From Verrucomicrobiota bacterium (GTDB lineage: Bacteria; Verrucomicrobiota; Verrucomicrobiia; Verrucomicrobiales; Akkermansiaceae): a stretch of DNA of 19,923 bases. Location: contig WBXE01000018.1 in NCBI GenBank assembly GCA_008932955.1, forward strand, positions 1 through 19,923, written 5' to 3'. Positions 7,865 to 14,861 of this stretch are shown one piece after another. The notes beneath the pieces were generated by a model, which was not told the DNA's origin, ran no database searches, and was given only the letters and a program-made list of their open reading frames with translations. Within the stretch, counting starts at the first letter, position 1, and each line of letters starts with the position of its first letter. The position numbers were made by a program, and so were the translations under genes.

Positions 7865-8952
7865 GCATGGCGGAGGGTTCGTTGCTGTTGCTGGGACTAG
7901 CCGGGCCGCGCTTGAGCGCGGCGGAGGCAGCGCTGTTTCGCCGCTTGCAACCGGCGGGCTTTATCCTGTTCTCGCGCAATTTGGTGACCCCGGAGCAAAC
8001 CCGCGAACTCACCGATTCGCTGCGGAATCTGTCAAAAAACCAGCCGCTCATCGCCATCGATCAAGAGGGTGGACGCGTCACCCGCACCCGGGAGATGGCC
8101 CCAGCCATACCCTCGGCCGCGGCACTGGCAGCCCACGCCCAACCCGCGCTGACCGCTAAGGCGGGCCGCTTGACGGGCGAGCTGCTGCGTTTGTTGGGCG
8201 TGAATTTCAACCTGGCGCCGGTGCTGGATCTGGATCATCACCCGCAACTTCAAAATGCCTTGCGCGGCCGCTGTTGGGGCCGCGACCCGCAACGCGTCAT
8301 CGATCACGCCGGCCAATGGAATCGCTCGCTGCGCCAACGCGGCATCGCCACTTGCGCCAAACATTTTCCGGCCGGCGGGCGGGCCATGGCCGATCCCCAT
8401 CACGAGTTGCCGGCGGCGGCGGCGGCCCTCGACGAATTGTTGCGCGAGGACCTGCTCCCCTACACCGCCTTGATGCCCGAACTCGATGCCGTCATGCTCG
8501 GACACATCGAGTTTCCCAACATCGACCCGAATTTTCCCGCCTCGCTCTCGCCTAGACTCATCCGCGGCTTCCTGCGCGATCAACTCGGCTTCGACCGACA
8601 CCTGGTTCTAACCGACGATCTGGACATGGCAGCCATCACTCGCCGTTATGGCCGCGGCCAGGACGCGCAACTGGCCATCGCGGCTGGCAATGACGTGGCG
8701 CTCATCTGTCATCGCATTGAAACGGCGGATGTGGCTGCGGCGGCCATCGCTGAATTGCCAGGCCCCCTGCTGGCCGACGCTTGGGAGCGCGTCGAGCGCC
8801 TGCGCGACAAACTCCACCCGCCCTTGCCCTGGTCGCCTGCCCAGTGGCAGACCACCTGCGACGGCCTAGCGGCTCTGGCGGCTGAAGTGCCAGCGGTGCC
8901 GGAGCCCACGGCGGGCGCCGAGCTGGCTCACAGCCCAGTGGCGGTCTATTAG
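7861..8952 (+). CDS. nagZ: Glycoside hydrolase family 3 beta-N-acetylhexosaminidase, NagZ-like
   Basis: A 363-residue GH3 enzyme of the NagZ type, which removes N-acetylglucosamine from muropeptides in the cytoplasm during wall recycling. Visible motifs: PAGFILFSRN (31-40), IAIDQEGGRVTR (65-76), NFNLAPVLDLD (115-125), GIATCAKHFP (161-170), and the nucleophile region LTDDLDMAAI (250-259), with the nucleophile one of the paired Asp residues. The His/Asp acid-base dyad is kept as DPHHELP (178-184). The usual KHFPGHG reads KHFPAGG, an odd change beside the active-site loop. The start is either GTG 7861 (4-bp overlap with the peptidase gene) or ATG 7867; I cannot separate them. No signal peptide is seen. 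The last 30 residues are Ala/Pro-rich. Family assignment is firm; the exact sugar substrate is inferred. Confidence 0.88.
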   Translation: MSMAEGSLLLLGLAGPRLSAAEAALFRRLQPAGFILFSRNLVTPEQTRELTDSLRNLSKNQPLIAIDQEGGRVTRTREMAPAIPSAAALAAHAQPALTAKAGRLTGELLRLLGVNFNLAPVLDLDHHPQLQNALRGRCWGRDPQRVIDHAGQWNRSLRQRGIATCAKHFPAGGRAMADPHHELPAAAAALDELLREDLLPYTALMPELDAVMLGHIEFPNIDPNFPASLSPRLIRGFLRDQLGFDRHLVLTDDLDMAAITRRYGRGQDAQLAIAAGNDVALICHRIETADVAAAAIAELPGPLLADAWERVERLRDKLHPPLPWSPAQWQTTCDGLAALAAEVPAVPEPTAGAELAHSPVAVY

Positions 8953-9037
8953 CCCCAAAACTCAGGACTCGCCCCCACAATCCCTACTTTTTGTCTGTCA
9001 CCATGTAATGATCGGCTCTTCTCTTGGGTCTCGCCGT

Positions 9038-9076
9038 CTTGTGTCTTGCGTCTTCTTCTCTTGTGTCTAGCGTCTT
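9038..9076 (+). repeat. Direct repeat of a CTTGTGTCTTGCGTCTT phrase before tyrS
   Basis: Two 17-bp copies (9038-9054 and 9060-9076) differ at one base and are spaced by 22 bp, inside a T/C-rich stretch ending 16 bp before the tyrS ATG. They may be upstream untranslated DNA or low-complexity repeat text. An open frame runs through them into tyrS from 9024, but the encoded residues do not fit a TyrRS N-terminus. Confidence 0.6.
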
Positions 9077-9092
9077 GCCTGTCGCCCCCGCC

Positions 9093-10274
9093 ATGTCCCC
9101 CGAACACCAACTCGCCCAACTCACCGCCGGGACCGCCAAGGTCCTGTCCGCTACCGAATTGCTGGAAAAACTCCGGCTCGGTCGCCCGCTGCGCATCAAG
9201 CTCGGCGTGGACCCCACCGCACCCGACATCCATCTCGGCCACACCGTGGCGCTGGAAAAACTCCGCCAGTTTCAATTATTAGGTCACCAGGCGGTGTTGC
9301 TCATCGGCGACTTCACCGCCACCGTGGGTGATCCGTCGGGGCGCAGCGCCACCCGTCCGCCGCTCACCCGCGAGGAAGTGCTGGCCAATGCCGCCACTTA
9401 CACCGACCAGGCATTCAAGATATTGGACCGTGAGCAAACCGAGATTGTGTACAACGGGGATTGGTTCCGCAAAATGAGTTACGAGGAAATCCTCCGGCTC
9501 AACGCCCGGGTCACCCTCCAACAAATGCTTCAGCGCGAGGATTTCCGCAACCGCCTAGACGCCGGCCAGGAAATCCGCCTCCACGAACTCCAGTACCCGA
9601 TCATGCAGGGCTGGGATTCGGTGGAAATCCGCGCCGACGTGGAAATCGGCGGCACCGACCAACTCTTCAACATTCTCGTCGGCCGCGACCTCCAAAAAGA
9701 GGAAGGCCAGCCCCAACAAGTCGTGATGGTCCTGCCGCTGCTCGAGGGTCGCGACGGCGTGCGCAAAATGTCCAAGCCCTACGGCAATTACGTTGGCGTC
9801 AGTGATCCGCCGCAGGAAATGTTCGGCAAGCTCATGAGCATTTCCGACGAATTGATGGACCGGTATTACCTATTGCTGTTAGGCGAGGCCCGCGACCCCG
9901 CCGGCCACCCGATGGAGGCCAAGAAGGCGCTCGCCGAAAAGCTAACCGGCCGCTATCACGGTGCGGCTGCCGGCAGTGCCGCCCGCGCCGATTGGGACAC
10001 CCGCTTTTCCAAGAAGGATTTGGCGGCAGCCGAGTTGCCGGGACTTTCGCTGGCCACTCTCCCGCCCGACCTCTGCGTGCTGAGCCTCAGCGCTCATGCC
10101 TTTAAGGCCGCCTTCGGCATCGAAAAATCCAACAGCGAACTGCGCAAGCAATTCATCACCACCGGCTCCGTCCAACTCAACGGCGAAAAACTAACCGACC
10201 CCGCCGCGCCGGTCGTCCCCCACCCCGGCGATGTCCTCAAGCTCTCCAAAAAACACGCCGTCCGCTTCACCTGA
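9093..10274 (+). CDS. tyrS: Tyrosyl-tRNA synthetase
   Basis: A 393-residue class I aminoacyl-tRNA synthetase that charges tRNA-Tyr. The HIGH motif is HLGH (47-50) within LGVDPTAPDIHLGH. LIGDFTATVGDPSGR (70-84) is the tyrosine-site region, and QYPIMQGWDSVEI and EIGGTDQLFNILVGRDL are typical of bacterial TyrRS. The KMSKS loop is KMSKP (225-229) followed by YGNYVGV. The C-terminal part (about 345-390, SNSELRKQFITTGSVQLNGEKL) is a small S4-type RNA-binding domain. The frame is open from 9024, but the added N-terminus is encoded by repeat DNA, so I start at the ATG at 9093 (MSPEHQLAQL). That ATG follows a C-rich run without a Shine-Dalgarno sequence. No T-box-like leader was seen. Confidence 0.95.
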   Translation: MSPEHQLAQLTAGTAKVLSATELLEKLRLGRPLRIKLGVDPTAPDIHLGHTVALEKLRQFQLLGHQAVLLIGDFTATVGDPSGRSATRPPLTREEVLANAATYTDQAFKILDREQTEIVYNGDWFRKMSYEEILRLNARVTLQQMLQREDFRNRLDAGQEIRLHELQYPIMQGWDSVEIRADVEIGGTDQLFNILVGRDLQKEEGQPQQVVMVLPLLEGRDGVRKMSKPYGNYVGVSDPPQEMFGKLMSISDELMDRYYLLLLGEARDPAGHPMEAKKALAEKLTGRYHGAAAGSAARADWDTRFSKKDLAAAELPGLSLATLPPDLCVLSLSAHAFKAAFGIEKSNSELRKQFITTGSVQLNGEKLTDPAAPVVPHPGDVLKLSKKHAVRFT

Positions 10275-10283
10275 GAGCTTGGA

Positions 10284-10303
10284 TCGCAGGCTTCAACCTG
10301 CGA
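10284..10303. repeat. Hairpin after tyrS (TCGCAGG-CTTCAA-CCTGCGA)
   Basis: A perfect 7-bp stem with a 6-nt loop, starting 10 bp past the tyrS stop. It has no T-tract. It may be a weak terminator or a dispersed palindrome like those at 5656-5695, with which it shares CAG/CTG-type pairing and a CTT loop start. Confidence 0.55.
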
Positions 10304-10336
10304 GTGAAATGAAGCACCTCATGCGCCAGTGTCGCA

Positions 10337-10355
10337 TTGTAGCGGCGCATCTCGG
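10337..10355 (+). repeat. Partial third copy of the TTGTAGCGGCGC repeat
   Basis: TTGTAGCGGCGC (10337-10348) followed by ATCT matches the first part of the repeat that flanks hpf (5740-5763, 6547-6570) and then diverges. This supports a dispersed family and not a pair unique to hpf. Confidence 0.4.
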
Positions 10356-10432
10356 ATGCTTTGCGGCGTGTGAATTGTGTGGTGCAGCTGAATGGTTTCC
10401 CTGACACTCTGCGCCGCACCCATTTTCGTTTC

Positions 10433-11311
10433 ATGCCCATCTCCACCCGCTCCTGTCCGCGCTGGCTCCGTCGCTGCCTTCGGTGGTTGGCGCTGGTTTG
10501 CCTGGGCCTGGCCATGGCGCTCGCCTTGCTCACCGGTTGCCAAAGCCGCCTCATCTATTTCCCGCGCCCCTATCCTGCAGGTCTAGTGGCAAAATGGACG
10601 ACGGTAGCGCCGGGCCAGGTCATTGATTTCACCACCGCGCAAGGGCACCAGCACGCGTTTATGCAAGGCCAGCGCGACCATCCACGCAACCTCTGGCTGG
10701 TGTGTGGCGGCAATGGCTCGCTCGCCCTCGATTGGTCTGCCTGGCTGAGCATCCACGCCCCACGCGAGGACGCCTGGCTGCTGGTGGATTTTCCTGGGTA
10801 TGGCGACTGCCACGGCACGCCGAGCCCCGCCGCCATCCGCGACACATTCGACCAGTTGGTGCCGCTGGCCATGCAGAAATTGGGCTGGTCGCCCACCGCA
10901 GACTCATCCCGCCTGCGCATTTTTGGGCACAGTCTTGGGGCTGCTGCCTGTTTGATAGCCGCGGCGGATCATCACATCCAGCGCGGCGTGCTGCTCGCCC
11001 CGTTCACCAGCACCATGGACATGACCCGCCAAGTGACCGGTCTGCCGCTCGGCTTTCTCGTCTGGCACCGCTTCGACAACTCCGCCAGACTTGCCGATTT
11101 GGCCAGGCATGGCCCCGGTCGCATCCTCATCCTTCATGGCTCCCGGGACGAAGTCATCCCCGCTGGCATGAGCCGCCACCTCGCCACGCGCTTCCCTGCC
11201 TTGGTCGAATTGCAGGAGATCAAGGACGCTCACCATAATACCGTCCAAGACAGCCACTCCACCGACTTAGCCCGCGCACTCCGGGAGGTCGGTCACCCTC
11301 AGCCTAACTGA
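10433..11311 (+). CDS. Lipoprotein alpha/beta hydrolase
   Basis: A 292-residue alpha/beta-fold hydrolase with a lipoprotein signal. The N-terminus is basic (RSCPRWLRRCLRW), then hydrophobic, and ends in the lipobox LLTGC with the lipid-carrying Cys at residue 36, so it is probably anchored in the inner or outer membrane facing the periplasm. The nucleophile elbow is FGHSLGA (S167), the acid is GSRDEVIP (D239) and the base is in AHHNT (H267 or H268). CGGNGS (91-96) is a likely oxyanion strand. The frame is open upstream from 10361, but ATG 10433 gives the proper signal. The family includes serine peptidases and esterases; the substrate cannot be read. It stands alone between tyrS and the HU gene. 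A weak CTGACA (10401-10406) lies upstream, without a good -10. Confidence 0.85.
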   Translation: MPISTRSCPRWLRRCLRWLALVCLGLAMALALLTGCQSRLIYFPRPYPAGLVAKWTTVAPGQVIDFTTAQGHQHAFMQGQRDHPRNLWLVCGGNGSLALDWSAWLSIHAPREDAWLLVDFPGYGDCHGTPSPAAIRDTFDQLVPLAMQKLGWSPTADSSRLRIFGHSLGAAACLIAAADHHIQRGVLLAPFTSTMDMTRQVTGLPLGFLVWHRFDNSARLADLARHGPGRILILHGSRDEVIPAGMSRHLATRFPALVELQEIKDAHHNTVQDSHSTDLARALREVGHPQPN

Positions 11312-11472
11312 TTTTTTTGCCGCACGCCGGGTTTGCCGCTCGCCAGCCCCAACCCCCAACTCAACTCCACAAGCTCGAAAAAACTCGCCGCCGTTGGTGA
11401 TTTTTGGCGCGACAAGTCGTTGCCAATGAGTTTGTAATGCCGACGCACCTGCGTGCCTCCTCCCACTCTCTC

Positions 11473-11805
11473 ATGGCCACCATCACCAAACGCGAACTCG
11501 CCATCCGGCTCACCGAAAAACTCGCTGGCAAAGGCATCGAGATCACCCAGCAGACGATTTCGGAAATCGTCCAGCTCCTCATCGATGAAATCACCGAGAC
11601 CCTCGCCGTCGGCGATAGCGTCGTCATGCGCAAATTCGGGGCCTTCGAGGTGCGCGAGTTGAAAGCCAAACTCGGCCGCAACCCGAAAAACCCCACCGCC
11701 ACCGTCAAAATCCCCGCCCGCGCCGCCGTTAAATTCAAACCCGGCAAGGAATTGAAGGAAAAAGTCGCCGCCACCCTCAAAATCGTCCGCGAGCGGAAAA
11801 GTTAA
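11473..11805 (+). CDS. HU/IHF-family DNA-binding protein
   Basis: A 110-residue member of the HU/IHF family of dimeric proteins that bend and compact DNA. It has the two N-terminal helices (TKRELAIRLTEKLAGKGIEITQQTISEIVQLLIDEI), then GDSVVMRKFGAFEVRE (beta sheet) and GRNPKNPTATVKIPARAAVKFKPGKELKEKV, the DNA-binding arm and C-terminal helix. The Arg-Asn-Pro of the arm, which intercalates in DNA, is present (RNP, about 74-76). The protein is slightly longer than the usual 90-100 residues, with a short basic tail (VRERKS). The frame continues upstream to 11404, but the ATG at 11473 begins the conserved MATITKRELA. I cannot tell HU from IHF subunits by eye. The neighbouring genes run the same way but seem unrelated. 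Confidence 0.92.
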   Translation: MATITKRELAIRLTEKLAGKGIEITQQTISEIVQLLIDEITETLAVGDSVVMRKFGAFEVRELKAKLGRNPKNPTATVKIPARAAVKFKPGKELKEKVAATLKIVRERKS

Positions 11806-11888
11806 GCGGCCGCGGCAGGCCCGCCCCCATTTTGACCCATTCTTCGGCCGGTGAACTTTCCGACACTTTTGACGACCCAGAGGCGAGG
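11806..11888. other. Gap between the HU gene and the repeat element
   Basis: A GC-rich stretch starting with GCGGCCGC. I find no terminator with a T-tract and no gene. It has no similarity by eye to the outer flank of the second element copy, so the left element boundary is probably near 11889. Confidence 0.3.
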
Positions 11889-12054
11889 TATGGAGCGACG
11901 ACCTTATTATCGTCGTATGGAGCGACGACCTTATTATCGTCGTATGGAGCGACGACCTTATTGTCGTCGTATGGAAGGCTTGCCCATAACTCGCGCCTTC
12001 GGCCCTCACGCATGGGCCACACTTCCACCAACACAGGAATGTGCTGGCTCCTTA
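11889..12054 (+). repeat. Structured repeat element, copy 1: 27-bp hairpin array plus conserved tail
   Basis: Three tandem 27-bp units lie at 11889-11915, 11916-11942 and 11943-11969, the first two identical. Each holds a stem CGACGA(C)...(G)TCGTCG around a 6-8 nt loop. The tail (about 11970-12054) ends with hairpin CCAACACA-GGAA-TGTGCTGG (12028-12047) and TGGCTCCTTA. The whole is similar to the reverse complement of 14631-14850; the tail (counted from the last array stem) is about 80% identical by eye with one 3-bp gap. It lies 48 bp before the rlpA ATG and may supply its leader. Confidence 0.8.
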
Positions 12055-12102
12055 CCGCTGCCACTCGCCACCCGCCCGAGCTGGCGCTGGCCGGTCCGCG
12101 GC

Positions 12103-12588
12103 ATGCTGCGGATGGTCTTGGCGTTGGGAGGGCTCGCGCTGGCCTCCTGTAGCCACGGTTACCAAGGCTACATGACCCGCGGCTACAGCGTGCGCGGCCA
12201 AACCTATCACCCGATGAGCGTCGGCCATGCCCTCACCTTCCAGGAAACCGGCACCTGTTCCTGGTACAACGAGTCCGCGTTTTGCGGGCTGTGGCCGGGC
12301 ACCACCTCGCTGGGTGAGAAAGTCATGCCTTGGGATCTCATCGCCGCCCACAAAACCCTGCCCTTGCCCTGCCTCGCCAAAGTCACCAATCTTAAAACCG
12401 GTCAATCCGTCAAAGTCCGCATCAATGACCGCGGCCCCTTCATCGCCGGGCGTTGCCTTGACCTGTCGCCGCGCGCCGCCAAAAAAATCGGCTTCTATGA
12501 CCAGGGCCTAACCACCGTAAGGCTGGAAGTGTTGTCGGTGGGCGACGGTGCCTACACCCGCAGCAAGCACCGCGAGGGTTTTTTCTAA
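12103..12588 (+). CDS. rlpA: RlpA-type septal lytic transglycosylase-like lipoprotein
   Basis: A 161-residue lipoprotein with a double-psi beta-barrel, like RlpA, which cuts naked glycan strands of murein at the septum. The lipobox LALASC puts the lipid-bearing Cys at residue 16. The barrel holds TCSWYNES (51-58), LGEKV (E72), AAHKTLPLPC (H83) and KVTNLKTGQSVKVRINDRGPF (D109), so the residues reported as important in Pseudomonas RlpA are kept. RCLDLSPRAAKKIG completes it. There is no C-terminal SPOR domain, so septal targeting may differ. The frame opens at 11851, but that would translate the repeat array; the lipobox fits ATG 12103. The TAA stop (12586-12588) shares its last base with the cstA ATG, so the two are translationally coupled. 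Confidence 0.88.
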   Translation: MLRMVLALGGLALASCSHGYQGYMTRGYSVRGQTYHPMSVGHALTFQETGTCSWYNESAFCGLWPGTTSLGEKVMPWDLIAAHKTLPLPCLAKVTNLKTGQSVKVRINDRGPFIAGRCLDLSPRAAKKIGFYDQGLTTVRLEVLSVGDGAYTRSKHREGFF

Positions 12589-14633
12589 TGATTGCCAAAC
12601 CTTTTCGCATTATCCTCTGGACCGCCGTTTCCTTGCTCGGCGCGTTGGCCGTCGGGCTGATGGCCTTCCAGCGTGGCGAACCGATCAACGCGTTGTGGCT
12701 GGTGATTGCGGGGGTGTGCAGTTTCGCCGTGGCCTATCGATTTTACTCGGCGTGGCTAATGGCCAAGGTGTTGACGGTGGATGGCCAGCGCGCCCCAGCG
12801 GCCATCACCCGCAACGATGGCAAGGACTTTGTGCCCACTTCCAAATGGGTGGTGTTTGGCCACCACTTCGCCGCCATCGCCGGCCCTGGGCCGCTGGTCG
12901 GCCCGGTGCTCGCCGCACAATTCGGCTATCTGCCAGGGGCCCTGTGGATTCTGGTCGGGGCCACCCTCGGTGGCGGCGTGCATGACTCGGTGGTGTTGTT
13001 CGCTTCGATGCGGCGCCATGGCAAATCGTTAGGCCAAATGATCCGCGAAGAGCTCAATCCGGTACTCGGCTTCATCGCCCTCATCAGCCTGTTGGCGATC
13101 ATGATTATTTTGTTGGCCGTGCTCGGCCTGGTGGTGGTCAAGGCTCTATCCGAAAGCCCGTGGGGCCTCTTCACCATCGCCGCCACCATTCCGCTGGCCT
13201 TCATCATGGGCGCGGCTATCAAGAGCGGCAAGGCCAGCGTCACGCAAGCCACGGTCTTCGGGGTGATCGGGTTGTTAGCGGCAGTGGTGGGCGGCAAATA
13301 CCTGCCGCCGGCATGGGCCGCAGCCCTCACCTTGCAATCCACCCAACTCGCGTGGGCGATCATGATCTACGGCTTCTGCGCCAGCGTGCTGCCGGTGTGG
13401 ATGTTGCTGGCCCCCCGCGATTACCTCAGCACCTACCTGAAGCTGGGCACCGTTGCCTTGTTAGGAATGTGCATCGTGGTGTTGGCTCCGCCCTTGCAGA
13501 TGCCGGCGCTCACGCCGTTTATTCACGGCGGCGGGTTTGTGGTGCCCGGACCGGTGTTTCCCTTCGTTTGCATCACCATCGCCTGTGGCGCCATCAGCGG
13601 CTTCCACGCCCTCATCGCCTCAGGCACCACCCCAAAAATGTTGGGTAGCGAGCACAACATCCGCCTCGTCGGCTATGGCGCGATGACCGTCGAAATGCTG
13701 GTCGCCCTGATGGCGATCATCGCCGCCTGCGCGCTGCCCCCAGGCGAATACTTCGCCATCAATTCCCCGGTAGATCCTAACAATTATGCCGCCGTTGCCG
13801 CCCAACTTCACACCATCAACTCGTACGGGCCCAACTATGCCATCAGCTTGGAGCGCATGCAGGCGCTGGCTAGCGATTTGGGCGAGCCCCACATGATCGG
13901 CAAGATCGGCGGCGCGCCGACCTTCGCGGTGGGCATGGCGAAGATGTTTTCCGCCATCATCCCCGGCAAGACCGCGCTGGCGTTGTGGTATCACTTCGCC
14001 ATCATGTTCGAGGCGCTGTTTATTCTAACAACCCTGGACGCAGGCACCCGCGTCGGCCGCTTCATCCTGCAGGACTTGCTAGGTGAGATCGTGCCGGGCC
14101 TGCGCGACACCCGCTCGTGGTTTGCCAACATTCTAGCCAGCGGTCTGCTAGTGTCCGCCTGGGGCTATTTCCTCTATCAGGGAGCGCTGGATCCGGAGGG
14201 CATCGCCAAGAGCCTGTGGCCGATATTCGGCATATCCAACCAACTGCTGGCAGTCATCGCGTTTTGCTTTGGCACGGTGATGCTCATCAAGATGGGCAAA
14301 GCGCGCTATTGTTGGACCACGCTGCTGCCGTTGCTCGTACTCACCGTGGCGACCTACAGCGCCGGTTGGCTCAAATTGTTCTCACCCAAGGCCGCGGGTT
14401 TTTTCCCTGCCATTCGCAAGTTCGAGGCGCAACTTGCCGGCGGCCTCGAAGGCCCGGTGCGCGCTGCCGCCACCACCGCTCTGCGCAACGCAAGGCTGGA
14501 TGTGGCGGTTACCGCCGGCTTGCTGGTGTTGGTGACAATTATCTTGTTAGGAACGGCCTACGAGTGCTGGCGGCTGCTCACCAAGCGCAAGCCGAGCCTG
14601 CTTCACGAGAGCCCGTACGAGGTGTTGCGCTAA
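12588..14633 (+). CDS. cstA: Carbon starvation protein A, peptide/pyruvate transporter
   Basis: A 681-residue polytopic inner-membrane transporter of the CstA family, which takes up peptides or pyruvate in starved cells. It resembles E. coli CstA closely along its length: GEPINALWLVIAGVCSFAVAYRFY, GHHFAAIAGPGPLVGPVLAAQFGYLPG, LLAPRDYLSTYLKLGT, ACGAISGFHALIASGTTPKML, WYHFAIMFEALFILTTLDAGTR, and FGISNQLLA near the C-terminus. About 16-18 hydrophobic helices are visible and the length is typical. Its ATG overlaps the rlpA stop by one base (TAATG). The small YbdD-type protein that often follows cstA is absent. The TAA stop lies at the boundary of the second repeat element. A link to RlpA might be re-uptake of wall peptides, but that is speculation. 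Confidence 0.95.
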   Translation: MIAKPFRIILWTAVSLLGALAVGLMAFQRGEPINALWLVIAGVCSFAVAYRFYSAWLMAKVLTVDGQRAPAAITRNDGKDFVPTSKWVVFGHHFAAIAGPGPLVGPVLAAQFGYLPGALWILVGATLGGGVHDSVVLFASMRRHGKSLGQMIREELNPVLGFIALISLLAIMIILLAVLGLVVVKALSESPWGLFTIAATIPLAFIMGAAIKSGKASVTQATVFGVIGLLAAVVGGKYLPPAWAAALTLQSTQLAWAIMIYGFCASVLPVWMLLAPRDYLSTYLKLGTVALLGMCIVVLAPPLQMPALTPFIHGGGFVVPGPVFPFVCITIACGAISGFHALIASGTTPKMLGSEHNIRLVGYGAMTVEMLVALMAIIAACALPPGEYFAINSPVDPNNYAAVAAQLHTINSYGPNYAISLERMQALASDLGEPHMIGKIGGAPTFAVGMAKMFSAIIPGKTALALWYHFAIMFEALFILTTLDAGTRVGRFILQDLLGEIVPGLRDTRSWFANILASGLLVSAWGYFLYQGALDPEGIAKSLWPIFGISNQLLAVIAFCFGTVMLIKMGKARYCWTTLLPLLVLTVATYSAGWLKLFSPKAAGFFPAIRKFEAQLAGGLEGPVRAAATTALRNARLDVAVTAGLLVLVTIILLGTAYECWRLLTKRKPSLLHESPYEVLR

Positions 14634-14850
14634 GGAGCCACCACATTCTTGTGGTGGTTGCGGAAGTGTGGCCGATGAATGAGTGCCAGAGGCTCGATTC
14701 ATGGGCGATTCTTCCGCACAACGACAGTAAGGTCGTTGCTCCGCCCAACGACAGTAAGGTCGTTGCTCCGCACAACGACAGTAAGGTCGTTGCTCCAAAC
14801 GACGACAGTAAGGTCGTCGCTCCGCACAACGACAGTCATTTCGCAGCTCC
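14631..14850 (-). repeat. Structured repeat element, copy 2 (inverted): 27-bp array plus tail
   Basis: Read on the minus strand, the array has one degraded unit (14827-14846) and four good ones with stems at 14800-14819, 14773-14792, 14746-14765 and 14719-14738, spaced exactly 27 bp. The tail ends with hairpin CCACCACA-AGAA-TGTGGTGG (14638-14657) and overlaps the cstA stop codon. Three stems are CAACGAC/GTCGTTG and one is CGACGAC/GTCGTCG, so paired positions change together. It is the inverted partner of 11889-12054. Confidence 0.8.
14638..14657. terminator. Perfect hairpin just after cstA
   Basis: CCACCACA-TTCT-TGTGGTGG is an 8-bp perfect stem with a 4-nt loop, 4 bp after the cstA stop. No T-run follows on the plus strand, so it is not a classic terminator. 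It may still stabilise the 3' end between the convergent cstA and deacetylase genes. It is also the tail hairpin of the repeat element. Confidence 0.4.
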
Positions 14851-14861
14851 CTAACATGCGC

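Noticed and set aside
9024..9092. Extended N-terminus for tyrS (hydrophobic, signal-like)
   Set aside because: It is encoded by direct repeat DNA and a tRNA synthetase has no signal peptide; ATG 9093 fits.
11889..11969. Possible CRISPR array
   Set aside because: Units follow one another with no spacers, and no cas genes are present.
11851..12102. Long N-terminal extension of rlpA with MERRPYYRR-type peptide repeats
   Set aside because: These residues are the translation of the 27-bp DNA array. The lipobox places the real start at 12103, and the stem covariation fits nucleic acid structure better than protein.
14578..14829. Minus-strand frame with GATTLLS peptide repeats, similar to a plus-strand frame at 11832-12152
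   Set aside because: The two peptides resemble each other only because the DNA elements are homologous and 27 is a multiple of three. The frame runs into cstA on the opposite strand and starts at TTG.
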